A DNA stretch of 64,000 nt from Polyangium mundeleinium. GTDB taxonomy: Bacteria > Myxococcota_A > Polyangia > Polyangiales > Polyangiaceae. Both the position numbers and the translations under genes were made by a program. The stretch is from the NCBI RefSeq assembly GCF_028369105.1, contig NZ_JAQNDO010000001.1, positions 4,618,501 to 4,682,500 of the forward strand, given 5' to 3'. Below the pieces are notes generated by a model. The model searched no databases. It was not told the origin of the DNA and saw only the letters and a program-made list of their open reading frames with translations. The first letter of the stretch is position 1, and the number at the start of each line of letters is the position of its first letter. Shown in pieces: positions 1 through 8,959 of the stretch.

Positions 1-275
1 GCTATGACGAATCGTTCCGGCAGGCGTCGCCGGGCATCTTGCTCCTCCGCGAGAGCCTGCGCCGCGCGGCGACGGAAAATCTTTCGACGTACGAATTTCT
101 CGGCGGCGTCGCGCCGTGGATCAAGCCCTGGACGAGCGAGGAGCGCGCCACGGTTTCGCTCAGCGCGTATCCGATGAGCCTCGCGAGCGCGTCCGCGCTC
201 TCGCGCCAGGCGGTCGCGCGCATGCTCCGGACATTGAGGAGGCAATGGCAATGGCTGACACGATCCGAGGTCTGA
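1..275 (+). CDS. 3' end of a BcsL/CelD-like GNAT acyltransferase (partial)
   Basis: Only about the last 90 codons are in the window. Reading is in frame from base 3 and stops at TGA 273-275. The peptide carries SPGILLLRES, then TYEFLGG and WIKPWTSEER. That order fits the C-terminal half of the acetyl-CoA-dependent acyltransferase fold of the CelD/BcsL (Acetyltransf_6) type, where an SPG-L helix precedes a FLGG strand and a K..W segment. Known members are linked to polysaccharide or other N-acylations; the substrate cannot be read here. The last ~35 residues are basic and not typical of the domain. The stop lies beyond the start codon of the next gene (ATG 251), so the two are probably co-translated. 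Family fairly sure, function unknown. Confidence 0.7.
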   Translation, partial: YDESFRQASPGILLLRESLRRAATENLSTYEFLGGVAPWIKPWTSEERATVSLSAYPMSLASASALSRQAVARMLRTLRRQWQWLTRSEV

Positions 276-1150
276 AGCAGGCCGCGCTCGCGGCGTGGGA
301 GCCGATCGCGCGGCGCGCCGGGCGGTCGTACATCGCGGGGCCGCGGATCACGGACGCCCTCTCGTTGAGCCGCGGGTTCTGGGACGCGGGCATGGGCGTC
401 GTCGTTTGTTTCTGGAACGCGGAGAAGACGTCCCCGCGGATCGTGGCGAACCGCTCGCTCGCCACGCTGGAGGCATTCGCGGAGGCGGACGGAGACCATT
501 ACCTCGCGATCAAGGCCCCGGCGCTCGGGTTCTCGCGGGATCTCGTCGGGGAGATCGTGGCGCGCGCGGCGCTCTCGTCCGCGCGGGTGCATTTCGACGC
601 GCAGCGGCCGGAGGCCGTCGAGAAGACGCGGGCGCTCGCGGAGAGCGTCATGGGCGGGGGGACGCCCATCGGATTCACCTTGCCCGGGCGATTCGCGCGG
701 AGCGTGCGGGACGCGGCGTGGGCGGCGCGGCGGAACGTGCCTGTGCGCGTCGTGAAGGGGCAGGTGGCGGATCCGGCGGCGCCCGATCTCGATCCGCGGG
801 CGGGCTTTCTTTCCGTGATCGACGCGCTCGCGGGCAAGGCGCGGCACGTGGGGGTGGCCTCGCACGACGCGCCGCTCGTGCGCAAGGCGCTCCAGCGGCT
901 CGTCGCGAACGGGACGCCGTGTGAGCTCGAATTGCTCCTCGGATGGCCGTTCGGGCCGGTCTTGCGGGAGGCGCGCACGTTCGGCGTCCCGGTGCGCGTG
1001 TACGTGCCGTTCGGCGAGGCCCGCGTGCCGTACCATTTCACGGAGGCGCGGCAGAATCCGCGTATCTTCGCCTGGCTCGCCCGGGACCTCTGGCGCGCTT
1101 CGCCTGCGCCGCGGGCGAAGGGGTCGGGGTGGACTAGCGCCCCTGCTTGA
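251..1150 (+). CDS. Proline dehydrogenase-like FAD protein
   Basis: A 299-residue protein resembling the beta/alpha-barrel of monofunctional proline dehydrogenase, which oxidises proline to pyrroline-5-carboxylate using FAD. Visible family landmarks in order: YLAIKAPALG (early barrel strand), HVGVASHDAPL (the ATHN-like strand), CELELLLG (the E-x-Q-x-L-x-G strand, here with L for Q) and RVYVPFGE (the R-x-Y-x-P-x-G strand near the end). The start at 251 is chosen because GAGGAGG at 236-242 sits 8 bases before it; ATG 245 in the same frame is too close. It overlaps the upstream acyltransferase gene by 25 bp, suggesting an operon. No P5C dehydrogenase is adjacent. The changed Q and the odd partner leave open a different substrate. 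It overlaps the convergent SDR gene by 17 bp. Confidence 0.72.
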   Translation: MADTIRGLKQAALAAWEPIARRAGRSYIAGPRITDALSLSRGFWDAGMGVVVCFWNAEKTSPRIVANRSLATLEAFAEADGDHYLAIKAPALGFSRDLVGEIVARAALSSARVHFDAQRPEAVEKTRALAESVMGGGTPIGFTLPGRFARSVRDAAWAARRNVPVRVVKGQVADPAAPDLDPRAGFLSVIDALAGKARHVGVASHDAPLVRKALQRLVANGTPCELELLLGWPFGPVLREARTFGVPVRVYVPFGEARVPYHFTEARQNPRIFAWLARDLWRASPAPRAKGSGWTSAPA

Positions 1151-1946
1151 TTCGTTCCTGCGCTTCGCGGCCTTTTTTCGTGAGGATCGGTTCGAGCCAG
1201 CGCGAAGCGGCCGGCGCCGTGTTCGCCGCGCGCGCCATCATCCCGCGGCCGAGCGGCAAGGTGATTTCGAGCGGGCGCTTCGGTAAGACCTCGGTGAGGA
1301 GCGCGCGCTCGACGTCCTCGACGGTGAGCGCACGCGGGCCGGAGAAGGTCATCGCGGCTTCCTCGTGGTCGACCTGCAAATCGAGCATGGGCGTCTGCAC
1401 GGCGTCGGGCATGACGAGCGTCACGGCGATGTCGTGGCGGACGAGCTCCATCGCGGCGGCCAGCGTGAATCCGCGCACGGCGAATTTCGACGCGGCGTAG
1501 AGCGAGAGCCCCGGCACGGGCGCGAGCGACGCGAGCGAGCCGATGTTCACGATGTGCCCGCCGCGTCCCCGCGCAATCATCCGCACCGCGGCCGCGCGCG
1601 TGCCGAGCACCGTGCCTTTTACGTTGACGTCGAGGTGGAAATCGACGTCCGCGGGCCCGAGATCCGGGACCCAGCCGGGCTTCAGCACGCCCGCGATGTT
1701 CATCACGACGTCGAGCCCGCCGCCCTCCCGCTCGGCGAGATCGAGCGCCGCTTCCCAGTCCGCAGCCTCGCGCACGTCGAGCCGGACGAGACGCACGTTC
1801 GTCCCCCACGCGCCTTCCGCGGCGCGTTTCTCCAGGGCGGCGAGGTCCACGTCGGTCGCAACGACGGTGTCACCGCGGCGCGCAAAGACCCCCGTCATGT
1901 GCGCGCCGATCCCACTCGCAGAGCCAGTCAAAACCAGGACGGTCAT
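1134..1946 (-). CDS. SDR-family oxidoreductase
   Basis: A classical short-chain dehydrogenase/reductase of 270 residues, the usual length. The nucleotide-binding motif TGSASGIG is at residues 7-14, an acidic residue after the second strand (ATDVDL) suggests NAD(H) preference, and NIAG, the serine of NIGSLAS and the YAASK catalytic pair follow. Substrate cannot be predicted. Two ATG codons compete (1952 and 1946). The AAGGAG on the coding strand ends one base before the first and 7 bases before the second, so 1946 is the better start. The next gene upstream on the same strand is the metallo-beta-lactamase-fold gene about 125 bp away, so joint transcription is possible. Confidence 0.85.
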   Translation of the reverse strand: MTVLVLTGSASGIGAHMTGVFARRGDTVVATDVDLAALEKRAAEGAWGTNVRLVRLDVREAADWEAALDLAEREGGGLDVVMNIAGVLKPGWVPDLGPADVDFHLDVNVKGTVLGTRAAAVRMIARGRGGHIVNIGSLASLAPVPGLSLYAASKFAVRGFTLAAAMELVRHDIAVTLVMPDAVQTPMLDLQVDHEEAAMTFSGPRALTVEDVERALLTEVLPKRPLEITLPLGRGMMARAANTAPAASRWLEPILTKKGREAQERIKQGR

Positions 1947-2071
1947 CGTCATTCTCCTTGTCCCGAGGGGGACGCCTCGCGTCCCCCTCTCGCCCGGGCA
2001 AATCCCGGTCGATTCACCCCCCGAGGCGAGCTCGCTTCGCGATCTCGCAGAGCGCCGAACGGGTCGGCGCT

Positions 2072-3238
2072 CTAGACCAGGACGGCCGCATCGGCGGCGC
2101 GGGTTCGGGGTTCGTCGCGGAGCGGCCGCGCGGGTTTGCCCAGCGTGAGATCTCCGAACGAGAATGTCGGCGTGACGCCGGGGAACAGGGCGTAGGCGCT
2201 GAGCTCCGAAGAGCTGACCATGCCCGGAAAATCCGGGTTTTGCTGGGACGGCCCGGCGACCTCTTTTTCCTGCACCATCGAGATGTACTGGTCGAGCCCA
2301 CGTTCGAGCGTGTTGCCATTGAGGATGACCTCCATCCCGGTGTCCTCGGCATACCGGCGGAGCCCCGGGATCCGCGAGGCGCGCGGGGCATACGCATCGG
2401 GGCCGACGCCGTTCTCGCTCGTCACGAAGATCCCCTCGGACGTACGCACGACGATCGAATGGTTCCCCTCGGTATGGCCGGGCGTCGCCATGAGCACGAC
2501 GCTCTCGCCGAGCTTCGTGTCGCCGTCGAGCAGGACGATCCGTGAAGGATCGACGCCGTCGATCCCGCCCGGACAATACCAGTCGCGTTGCGGCGGCAGG
2601 AGCCCGAGCGTGCTCTCCCATTCCTTTCGCATGACCAGCAGCTTTGCGCGCGAAAAATAGCCGGGACGCCCGTGCGCGCCGAGCCAGCGGCGCACGTCCT
2701 GCGTGTGCATGTGATCGTAGGTGATGTAATCGATATCCTCCGGGAGAAGCCCCGCCTCGGCGAGGCAAGACTCCACCGTGCCGAGCTCGGGCGCGATGAT
2801 GCGCTGGCCGAGATCCTTGAAGGGGCCGAACATGCCGCTGAGGCGCTTGAAGAACGGCGTCTCGGCATTGGCGCGGACGTCGGAGGGCGAGGCGAGCAGG
2901 GTGCGGAGGCGACCTGGGGGTTTGGGGGCGCAGCCCGGCTCGCCGGGCGTAGCCCCCATCGTCGGAACCTCGAATTGCACGAGGAAGACGCGGTTCAGGA
3001 TGTGCACGAACGGCGTCGGGCCGCGGAAGGCGTCGCGCAGGGCATACCGCGTCGGATAAGGGACACGCACGAGCGAGCGGGAACGATAACAGGGCACCGG
3101 CGGCGCCGAGAGCAGCTCCTCGCGGAGCCTTGCGGCGCGTTTTCGCACCTCGCGCAGGCGATCCTCGGGGCGTGACGCGTCACGGGCGCCCGCAAAAACG
3201 TCGATCGGTCGGAGCACGGGATCCAAAGGTTCGCGCAT
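2072..3238 (-). CDS. Metallo-beta-lactamase-fold hydrolase
   Basis: A 388-residue protein with the MBL-fold metal site: HMHTQD (H-x-H-x-x-D) after the strand YITYD, a second His in ATPGHTEGNHS, and a SENGVGPDAY segment where the bridging Asp/Glu would lie. This fits a mononuclear or dinuclear Zn hydrolase (lactonase/glyoxalase-like); the substrate is unknown. Start 3238 is preceded by GAGGAG about 11 bases upstream. The N-terminal ~130 residues before the metal motif are longer than in a minimal MBL domain. Residues ~93-108 are encoded by a copy of the palindromic repeat described separately. The gene diverges from the DUF2330 gene at 3433. Confidence 0.78.
   Translation of the reverse strand: MREPLDPVLRPIDVFAGARDASRPEDRLREVRKRAARLREELLSAPPVPCYRSRSLVRVPYPTRYALRDAFRGPTPFVHILNRVFLVQFEVPTMGATPGEPGCAPKPPGRLRTLLASPSDVRANAETPFFKRLSGMFGPFKDLGQRIIAPELGTVESCLAEAGLLPEDIDYITYDHMHTQDVRRWLGAHGRPGYFSRAKLLVMRKEWESTLGLLPPQRDWYCPGGIDGVDPSRIVLLDGDTKLGESVVLMATPGHTEGNHSIVVRTSEGIFVTSENGVGPDAYAPRASRIPGLRRYAEDTGMEVILNGNTLERGLDQYISMVQEKEVAGPSQQNPDFPGMVSSSELSAYALFPGVTPTFSFGDLTLGKPARPLRDEPRTRAADAAVLV
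2916..2961. repeat. Palindromic element copy A, inside a coding sequence
   Basis: An imperfect palindrome with arms around GGGGGCGCAGCCCGGC and GCCGGGCGTAGCCCCC. It shares its layout (GTTTGGGGGCG, central CGGCTYGCCG, GTAGCCCCC) with copies at 22440, 34152 and 54307. It is in frame within the MBL-fold gene and encodes a Gly/Pro-rich stretch (MGATPGEPGCAPKPPG), which looks like a tolerated loop insertion. Confidence 0.75.
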
Positions 3239-3432
3239 GACAATCTCGCTCCTCGTTCGGGCCCTGACTACCACGAAGGCGCGTCGCCGAGAACCTCCAC
3301 GCAATCGTGTCAACGTGTGCCCGGATGTGCCCGAGAGGGCCGCGGGTCGGATGCCGGGATCATGCAAAACGCCGAAGGATCGGAGGGGCACGGCGCGTGC
3401 TTTCCAGCGATGGCTGCCCGGAGGTCCCACGC

Positions 3433-4806
3433 ATGAAGCTCTTGCACGCCCTCTTTCTTTCGCTCCCCCTCGTCACCGCCGTCGTGACCAACACCCACGA
3501 CGCCGCCGCTTGCGGCGGCTGCTTCCCGCCGCAGGACGAGTCGACGCAAGTCACCGGCCACCGGATGATCTTTTCGGTCTCGCAGACGTCGACCACCCTG
3601 TGGGATCAGATCGAATACTCGGGTGATCCCACCTCGTTCGCCTGGATCCTGCCCATCAAGGGGCAGGTCGAGGTCGGTTTGTCCTCGGACGCGGTCTTTG
3701 CGGTCCTCAGCGAGCGCACGGCGACGTCGGTCGCGGCGCCTCCCCTCAACTGTCCACCGCCGCCCTCCTGCTGGGGCTGGGGGAACGGCTCCGTCGGCGC
3801 GGGCGGCGGGGGCGGCGCGGGCGGCGATGCGGCCGGCGGCGGCGTCGACATCATCACGCAGGAGGTCGTCGGGCCTTACGAGACCGTGCAGCTCTCCTCG
3901 TCGGATCCCAGCGCGCTCAAGACCTGGCTCACCACGAACGGCTACAACATCGACGCCGACATCGCGCCCATCATCGACGCCTACGTGGGCGAGGGTTTTG
4001 ATTTCCTCGCGCTGAAGCTCGTTCCCGGCCAGGGCGTGAGTTCGATGCGCCCCGTCCGCATCACCGCGCTCGGCGCGAGCAACACACTGCCGCTGCGCAT
4101 GGTCGGCGCGGGCACGGGCGCCTTTGCCCCGATGACGTTGTGGGTCTTCGCCGAGGGCCGTTACGAGACGAAGAACTTTGCGTCGTTCGACATCAAGCCG
4201 GCCGACATCGTGTGGAACTGGGACCTCGGCACTTCGAACTACACGACGCTGAAGGACGACGCGTTCAAGGCCGCGAACAACGCGAACTGGCTGAACCAGT
4301 ACGCGCAGCCCTCGTCGCCGTGGGAGATCCGCGGCCGGCTCGAGCAGCTCGTGAACTTCCTGCCGGACCAGAGCGGGTACGGCGATCCGAAGGACGGCTA
4401 CGTGACCGCGATGGACGAGCTCCAGGCCGACCTCGAGAAGATGTTCGGCGGCATCAACGACAGCGAGCTTTGGCTGACGCGCCTCAACACGGAGCTCGCG
4501 CGGGCGTCGCTCAACAAGGATCTCGCGCTCGGCGCGGCGACGGCGCAGGACCCGATCTCGAACTTCTTCCAGGCCACGAAGGCGATCGGCACGCCGCCCA
4601 CGTGCCCGGAGTACCCGCCCTGCGAGCCAGGCTCGGAGATCCCCGGCGAGAACGGCGGCTCCTGGTGGGGCAACCTCGGCGACGGCAAGGGCAACGGGAG
4701 CTCGAGCGCGAGCTGCGCCGTGTCGAGCGGCAGCGAAGCGACGGCCGTGCTCGGCCTGCTCGGCGTCGCGCTCGGTTTGTCCGTGGCGCGCCGCCGCCGC
4801 AAGTAA
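3433..4806 (+). CDS. DUF2330 protein with MYXO-CTERM anchor
   Basis: A 457-residue exported protein. Residues 1-26 form a signal peptide (MKLLHALFLSLPLVTAVV...). The mature part opens with ACGGCFPP, then HRMIFS and the WDQIEYSGDP..FAWILP block typical of DUF2330, a family of unknown role common in myxobacteria. A Gly-rich tract (GAGGGGGAGGDAAGGG) separates two halves. The C-terminus has a Cys (SASCAVSSG), a hydrophobic helix (ATAVLGLLGVALGLSV) and ARRRRK, which is the MYXO-CTERM sorting signal, so the protein is probably processed and shown at the cell surface. The start is set by GGAGG at 3419-3423, 9 bases upstream, and by the signal peptide. It converges on the oxygenase gene, with an 11 bp gap and no obvious terminator. 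Confidence 0.85.
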   Translation: MKLLHALFLSLPLVTAVVTNTHDAAACGGCFPPQDESTQVTGHRMIFSVSQTSTTLWDQIEYSGDPTSFAWILPIKGQVEVGLSSDAVFAVLSERTATSVAAPPLNCPPPPSCWGWGNGSVGAGGGGGAGGDAAGGGVDIITQEVVGPYETVQLSSSDPSALKTWLTTNGYNIDADIAPIIDAYVGEGFDFLALKLVPGQGVSSMRPVRITALGASNTLPLRMVGAGTGAFAPMTLWVFAEGRYETKNFASFDIKPADIVWNWDLGTSNYTTLKDDAFKAANNANWLNQYAQPSSPWEIRGRLEQLVNFLPDQSGYGDPKDGYVTAMDELQADLEKMFGGINDSELWLTRLNTELARASLNKDLALGAATAQDPISNFFQATKAIGTPPTCPEYPPCEPGSEIPGENGGSWWGNLGDGKGNGSSSASCAVSSGSEATAVLGLLGVALGLSVARRRRK

Positions 4807-4817
4807 TTCGGTTTGTC

Positions 4818-6089
4818 TCAGGCCGCGCGCGAGAGGCGCTCCGGCGGCGTGAAATGCGCCGGGGCGCCCCCGAGCCCCTCCTTGACGACCATCTCCCAGT
4901 ATCGCGCGCCCGAGCCGATGGCCTTTTGATGCGCCGCCGGCGAGCGCTTGCGCGCCTGCTCGGCCACCCGCGTGACCGCGCGGAGCGCGTGGAATGCCGC
5001 GACGAACGGCGTGCGGTCGATCCCAAGCTCGTCGGCGAGCTCGTCCCCCAGGAGCCCCCGCGAAAAACCCATCCCGACGTTCCGCCGGAGCGCGCCGAGC
5101 CGCCGCTCCTCCGAGGTCTTCGCCTGCCGGAGCGGGGATTCGAAGAGGGCGTGCGTGAGCGCGCGCGAGTCGTCGTCGGGCCGGCCCTCCGTCGCCCGGA
5201 TGAGGTGCGCGAGGTTCCATGCGTCGAATTCGCTCGACGGCAAGAGCTCGGGATCCACGCCGATGAGGTGCCCCGAATAACGCCAGAGGTGCATGAAGCA
5301 TTCGGACTCGTCGCGATCGATGTCGAGCCCGAACGCGCGGATCCCTTCGAGAAACACGAGCGAGAAGAGGAGCGACGTGCCGGCCATGTCGTGCTGGTTC
5401 ACGGGCAGGCCCCACGTCGCCGTGTCCCATTTCGGCGATCGGGAGAGCATCTGCCGCACCTTCGCGTGCATGAGGCGAACCTTCAGGGTGATCGCGAATC
5501 CCTCGCCCGTGCGAAACAGCCCGCCCGGCTGCGCGGTCGCCTGCACGAAGCGCGAGGTCTCGCCGAGGCGGCGCGGCGCGCGCTCGACGAGCTGGCCCGA
5601 GAAGACGAGGGGCTTGTTGCCCCCGGGCGAGGCATACCCGAGCACGAGCGAATAGGTGCCGAGCACCGCGCCGCCGAGGGCCCCCGAGCGCAGGAGCAGC
5701 TCGCCGCCGCGGCGAACGGCGTCCCAGTCGACCCACGCGGGCACGTAGGACGCCCATTCGAGGTAGGCGCGCATGGCCGGTGGCAGGTCGAGGCCACGCG
5801 CGTCGGGGGCGCGGAGGGCCTTGTCCAGGAGGGAAAAACCTCGCCCGGCCGGGGCGCCTTCCATCTCCTCGATGACGGCGTCGGCCAGCGGATCGCCGCG
5901 GAGCAGGAAGGGCGCAAGACGGTCCACGCGGTCACCGAAACGCGCGCGGGCTTCCTCGAGGTTCTGGTATCGCGTCGGGATCATCGGGCCCGGAGACCAT
6001 AGGGTCCGCCGCGCCCCCTGGCGAGCGGGCTGTGGAGGTTCGTCCAGATTCTCCTCCGCCTCCCCGTGCCTCGGGGTCTTCCCGGACAT
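4818..6089 (-). CDS. MpaB/Lcp-like (DUF2236) oxygenase-family protein
   Basis: A 423-residue protein of the DUF2236 family, which includes MpaB-type oxygenases and the latex-clearing protein Lcp. Visible features: FLLRGDPLADAVIEEM near the N-terminus, RLMHAKVRQML with the candidate heme-ligand region, WGLPVNQHDMAGTSLLFS, and CFMHLWRYSGHLIGV, in the order seen in Lcp-like members. No export signal is evident, unlike secreted Lcp, so a cytosolic enzyme is likelier; the substrate is unknown. The start is uncertain: ATG 6089 gives a polar 35-residue lead, ATG 5984 gives a protein beginning at MIPTRYQN, and neither has a strong ribosome-binding site. The 6089 start lies only 60 bp from the divergent OPT transporter start. 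Confidence 0.75.
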   Translation of the reverse strand: MSGKTPRHGEAEENLDEPPQPARQGARRTLWSPGPMIPTRYQNLEEARARFGDRVDRLAPFLLRGDPLADAVIEEMEGAPAGRGFSLLDKALRAPDARGLDLPPAMRAYLEWASYVPAWVDWDAVRRGGELLLRSGALGGAVLGTYSLVLGYASPGGNKPLVFSGQLVERAPRRLGETSRFVQATAQPGGLFRTGEGFAITLKVRLMHAKVRQMLSRSPKWDTATWGLPVNQHDMAGTSLLFSLVFLEGIRAFGLDIDRDESECFMHLWRYSGHLIGVDPELLPSSEFDAWNLAHLIRATEGRPDDDSRALTHALFESPLRQAKTSEERRLGALRRNVGMGFSRGLLGDELADELGIDRTPFVAAFHALRAVTRVAEQARKRSPAAHQKAIGSGARYWEMVVKEGLGGAPAHFTPPERLSRAA

Positions 6090-6148
6090 ACACGGGCCGC
6101 GATCCAGCGCTAGGCGCGCCCGTCCGTGCTGCTAGCATCCCGTTCCCG

Positions 6149-8047
6149 ATGACAACCCCGACGTCCGCCGCCGCCGAGGAGGCGTCGCGCCCCAAGTTCG
6201 CTTTCCTCCCGAAGATCGACACGCCGGCCTACCACGCGCTCCTCTCGGCCGTGGCGATCTTGATCCTCGGCCCGCTCGGCGGCATCGCCGCCGCGTACAT
6301 GAACTTCAGCCTCGGGTTCTTCGTCGGCGGGCAGGTGCTCGCGGGGATCCTCGGCAGCGCGGTCACGTACGGCTACGGGCCCGAGGGCAAACACGGCGCG
6401 AACTACATGCAGACGATGGCCGCGAGCGTCGCGGGCATGGCCGGCATGGGCGTGCTCATCCAGGCGATGACGTGGCTCGGGATCCCGATGCCGCCGTGGC
6501 ACCACCTGGCGCTCTTCTTCATGTGCATCGGCATGTTCGGCGTGGGCCTCGGCATGGTGTACACGCCGATCCTCGTCGACCGACTGAAGCTCGATTTCCC
6601 GAGCGGCTACGCGGTCGCGAACATCCTCCGCGCGCTCACGGACAAACGCCTGCTCAAGCGCTCGATCGGGCAGCTCGGCGGCGGCACGGGCGCGGGCGTG
6701 GTGTTCGCGGCGCTCGCGGAGAAGCTGCCGGCGAGCGCGTGGGTGATGGCGAAGGTCCCGTGGCTCGCGTCGATCTCGGCGTCGACGATCGGCGCGGGCA
6801 TGGTCGTCGGCGCGCGCATCACGATCCCCGCGCTCCTGATGGGGCTCATCGGCCACGCGATCACGCCGTACCTCGTCTCGATCGGCTGGCTCAAGGAGGG
6901 CGAGAGCTTCCGCAAGATCGGCTTCCTGATCGGGCTCGCGATGATCCTCGGCGCGGCGCTCGTCGACATGGCGCTGCTCGCGGTGGAGGCGGTTCGGCGC
7001 GTGCGCGCGCAGGCGGGCAAGCCTGCGGAGGCCGACGCGAAGGACGCGTGGAAGCAGGTGAACCCGAAGCGGCTCGTCGCGTGGATCGTGTTCTGGGCGA
7101 CGGCGCTCGTGGCCGTGGCGACGCTCGTGATGGGGCAGCCGCTCGGCTTCACGATCTTCGCCATCCTGCTGACGAGCGTGTTCGTGTTGATCAACGGCAT
7201 CTCGCTCGGCATCAGCGATTCGAACCCGATCTCGAGCGCGTTCGTGATCGCGGTGCTGCTCATGAGCGGCCTCGGCTTGAAGGATCCGCGCGTCGGGCTC
7301 ATGAGCGCGAGCATCCTGCTCGTCGCGTGCTCGGTCGGCGGCGACATGCAGCAGGATCGCTCGACGGGCTATCGCCTCGGCACGAACCGCACGGTGCAGT
7401 TCCGCTACCAGAGCATCGGCATCCTGATGGGCTCGGTGCTCTGCGTCGTGCTCGCGCAGACGTTCATGAAGGCCTACCCGGTGCTGACGATCAACTCGTT
7501 CGCGAACCCGAAGGCCGACGTCGGGCAGTGGCAGAGCGCGATGACGTTCAAGTTCGTCGGCGCGCTGCAGGACATCGGCTACCTGCCGGACTACAAGGTG
7601 AAGGCGCTCGCGATCGGACTCGCGATCGGCATCGGCACCGAGGTTCTCCGCAAGGTCCTCCACGCGAGCGAGCGCTACAAGAACTTCGTGAAGGGCTCGA
7701 AGGAAGGGTTTGCCGCGGGCTTCGTGATGGATGCGGTCGTCTTGCCGAGCCCGTACGCCTCGTCGTTCGGCGGCTTCGTCGAGCTCCTGGTCTGCGTCTG
7801 GTTCGCGGTCGGCGGCGTGGGTTCGTCCGCGTACAACACCTGGCAGAAGAGCGTGGCCGCGAAGCAAACGAAGGGCGACGAGCTGCCCGAGGACATGAGC
7901 ACGACGTCGCTCGTCGGCGGCGGCCTCATCGCGGGCGAGGCGCTCTACGCGCTCGCCGTGGGCCTGCACGGCCTCTTCTCGAACGTCCTGCTCAAGCCCG
8001 CCGCCGCGCCCCCGCCGCCCGCCGCCCCTCCGTCGCCGCCCGCCTGA
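6149..8047 (+). CDS. OPT-family oligopeptide/metal-chelate transporter
   Basis: A 632-residue polytopic inner-membrane protein with about 14-16 hydrophobic segments, matching OPT-family secondary transporters, which import peptides or metal-siderophore complexes with protons. Family-like stretches include NFSLGFFVGGQ, DFPSGYAVANILRAL, VGARITIPALLMG, GISDSNPISS and the VGGDMQQDRSTGYRLGTNR segment; the SNPISS/GGDMQQD pair is characteristic of the prokaryotic branch. The C-terminus ends in a Pro/Ala tail (PPPPAAPPSPPA). Start 6149 is chosen because the region upstream is low-complexity and overlaps the divergent gene; an earlier in-frame ATG at 6032 is less likely. It is apparently monocistronic. 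Confidence 0.88.
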   Translation: MTTPTSAAAEEASRPKFAFLPKIDTPAYHALLSAVAILILGPLGGIAAAYMNFSLGFFVGGQVLAGILGSAVTYGYGPEGKHGANYMQTMAASVAGMAGMGVLIQAMTWLGIPMPPWHHLALFFMCIGMFGVGLGMVYTPILVDRLKLDFPSGYAVANILRALTDKRLLKRSIGQLGGGTGAGVVFAALAEKLPASAWVMAKVPWLASISASTIGAGMVVGARITIPALLMGLIGHAITPYLVSIGWLKEGESFRKIGFLIGLAMILGAALVDMALLAVEAVRRVRAQAGKPAEADAKDAWKQVNPKRLVAWIVFWATALVAVATLVMGQPLGFTIFAILLTSVFVLINGISLGISDSNPISSAFVIAVLLMSGLGLKDPRVGLMSASILLVACSVGGDMQQDRSTGYRLGTNRTVQFRYQSIGILMGSVLCVVLAQTFMKAYPVLTINSFANPKADVGQWQSAMTFKFVGALQDIGYLPDYKVKALAIGLAIGIGTEVLRKVLHASERYKNFVKGSKEGFAAGFVMDAVVLPSPYASSFGGFVELLVCVWFAVGGVGSSAYNTWQKSVAAKQTKGDELPEDMSTTSLVGGGLIAGEALYALAVGLHGLFSNVLLKPAAAPPPPAAPPSPPA

Positions 8048-8175
8048 CGACGCTGCGCGTCAAACGCGTGTGACCGGGATCGCGGAAGGGTTCGTCATGG
8101 CCCCTTCCGCGTTCACGGAAAGAAAAATCGCGACGTCTTGAAATAACGGCCCCCCGTCGCTCGATAAGGGGAGCC

Positions 8176-8892
8176 ATGAAGACGCAACACATCTCCGCTC
8201 TGGTTCTCACGGCGCTCGTGGCTTCGCTTTCGGCGGGCTGCGGGAACGCCGCCTCCTCGCGTGAGGCGTGCGTGGAGGCGCCCGGCCTGGCAGGAGACCA
8301 CGTCTACGTGTTCTCCGCGGGCTCGGTGCCTCACGCACGTGTCGAGCGCACGGTACGCAGCGATGGCTCGGAGACGCTCTCGGGCGTCTCGCAGGTCGCT
8401 GCAATGAAGGTGATGGAATACGCCGAGCTCGGCCCGGATGGCCGCCTCGTCTATGCCGACGTGACCGCGACGGGCGCGAATGGCGCGACGCGACGGCTCA
8501 TCGCGGACGCGGCGCACGGCGCGTTTTACGTGCAAGACGAGCACGGCGCTGGCTGGAAGCGAATGGCCAAGGACTCCCCCTGGGTGTACGCGGGCCTTGC
8601 AGGGGACACGTCCTTCGCGCTTCTGCCGACGCCCGTGAGCGCGTGGGTCACGTTGCGCGCGACCAACGCTTCGCCCGACGTGCGTGTCCTCGACGCGGCG
8701 TTGCGCGAGGGCCGGATCGTGCCGCAGGACCAGCTCGTCGTGGAAGGCGAGGGCGACGAGCGCTTCGTGATCGCGGGTGAAACCGTGCTCACGGCGAACG
8801 ACGACTTCGTCACGGCCCTCGGCGAGAGCACGCTCGAGCCGCTCCGCATCGCGGCGGCCACGCTCCGCCCGCGTCGCGTCGCGCAGCGGTAA
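8176..8892 (+). CDS. Hypothetical lipoprotein
   Basis: A 238-residue protein beginning MKTQHISALVLTALVASLSAGCGN. The lipobox LSAGC puts the lipidated Cys at residue 22 and predicts an envelope lipoprotein. The mature part (VYVFSAGSVPHARVERTVRSD, MKVMEYAELGPDGRLVYADV, AAHGAFYVQDEHGAGW) looks like a beta-rich domain and resembles no family I can name. The start has an AAGGGGA-type ribosome-binding site 6 bases upstream. It is a single gene followed by a good intrinsic terminator at 8920. Confidence 0.72.
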   Translation: MKTQHISALVLTALVASLSAGCGNAASSREACVEAPGLAGDHVYVFSAGSVPHARVERTVRSDGSETLSGVSQVAAMKVMEYAELGPDGRLVYADVTATGANGATRRLIADAAHGAFYVQDEHGAGWKRMAKDSPWVYAGLAGDTSFALLPTPVSAWVTLRATNASPDVRVLDAALREGRIVPQDQLVVEGEGDERFVIAGETVLTANDDFVTALGESTLEPLRIAAATLRPRRVAQR

Positions 8893-8919
8893 TCCCAGCC
8901 GCCACGACAAATACCTTGC

Positions 8920-8959
8920 AACGAGGGGCCGGGCCTCCAACCGGTCCCTCGTTCTTTTT
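8920..8959 (+). terminator. Rho-independent terminator of the lipoprotein gene
   Basis: AACGAGGG at 8920-8927 pairs with CCCTCGTT at 8946-8953, extended by a GC-rich inner stem (GGCC/GGTC region), and is followed by CTTTTT. It lies 28 bp after the stop codon. It is the clearest intrinsic terminator I saw in the window. Confidence 0.85.
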
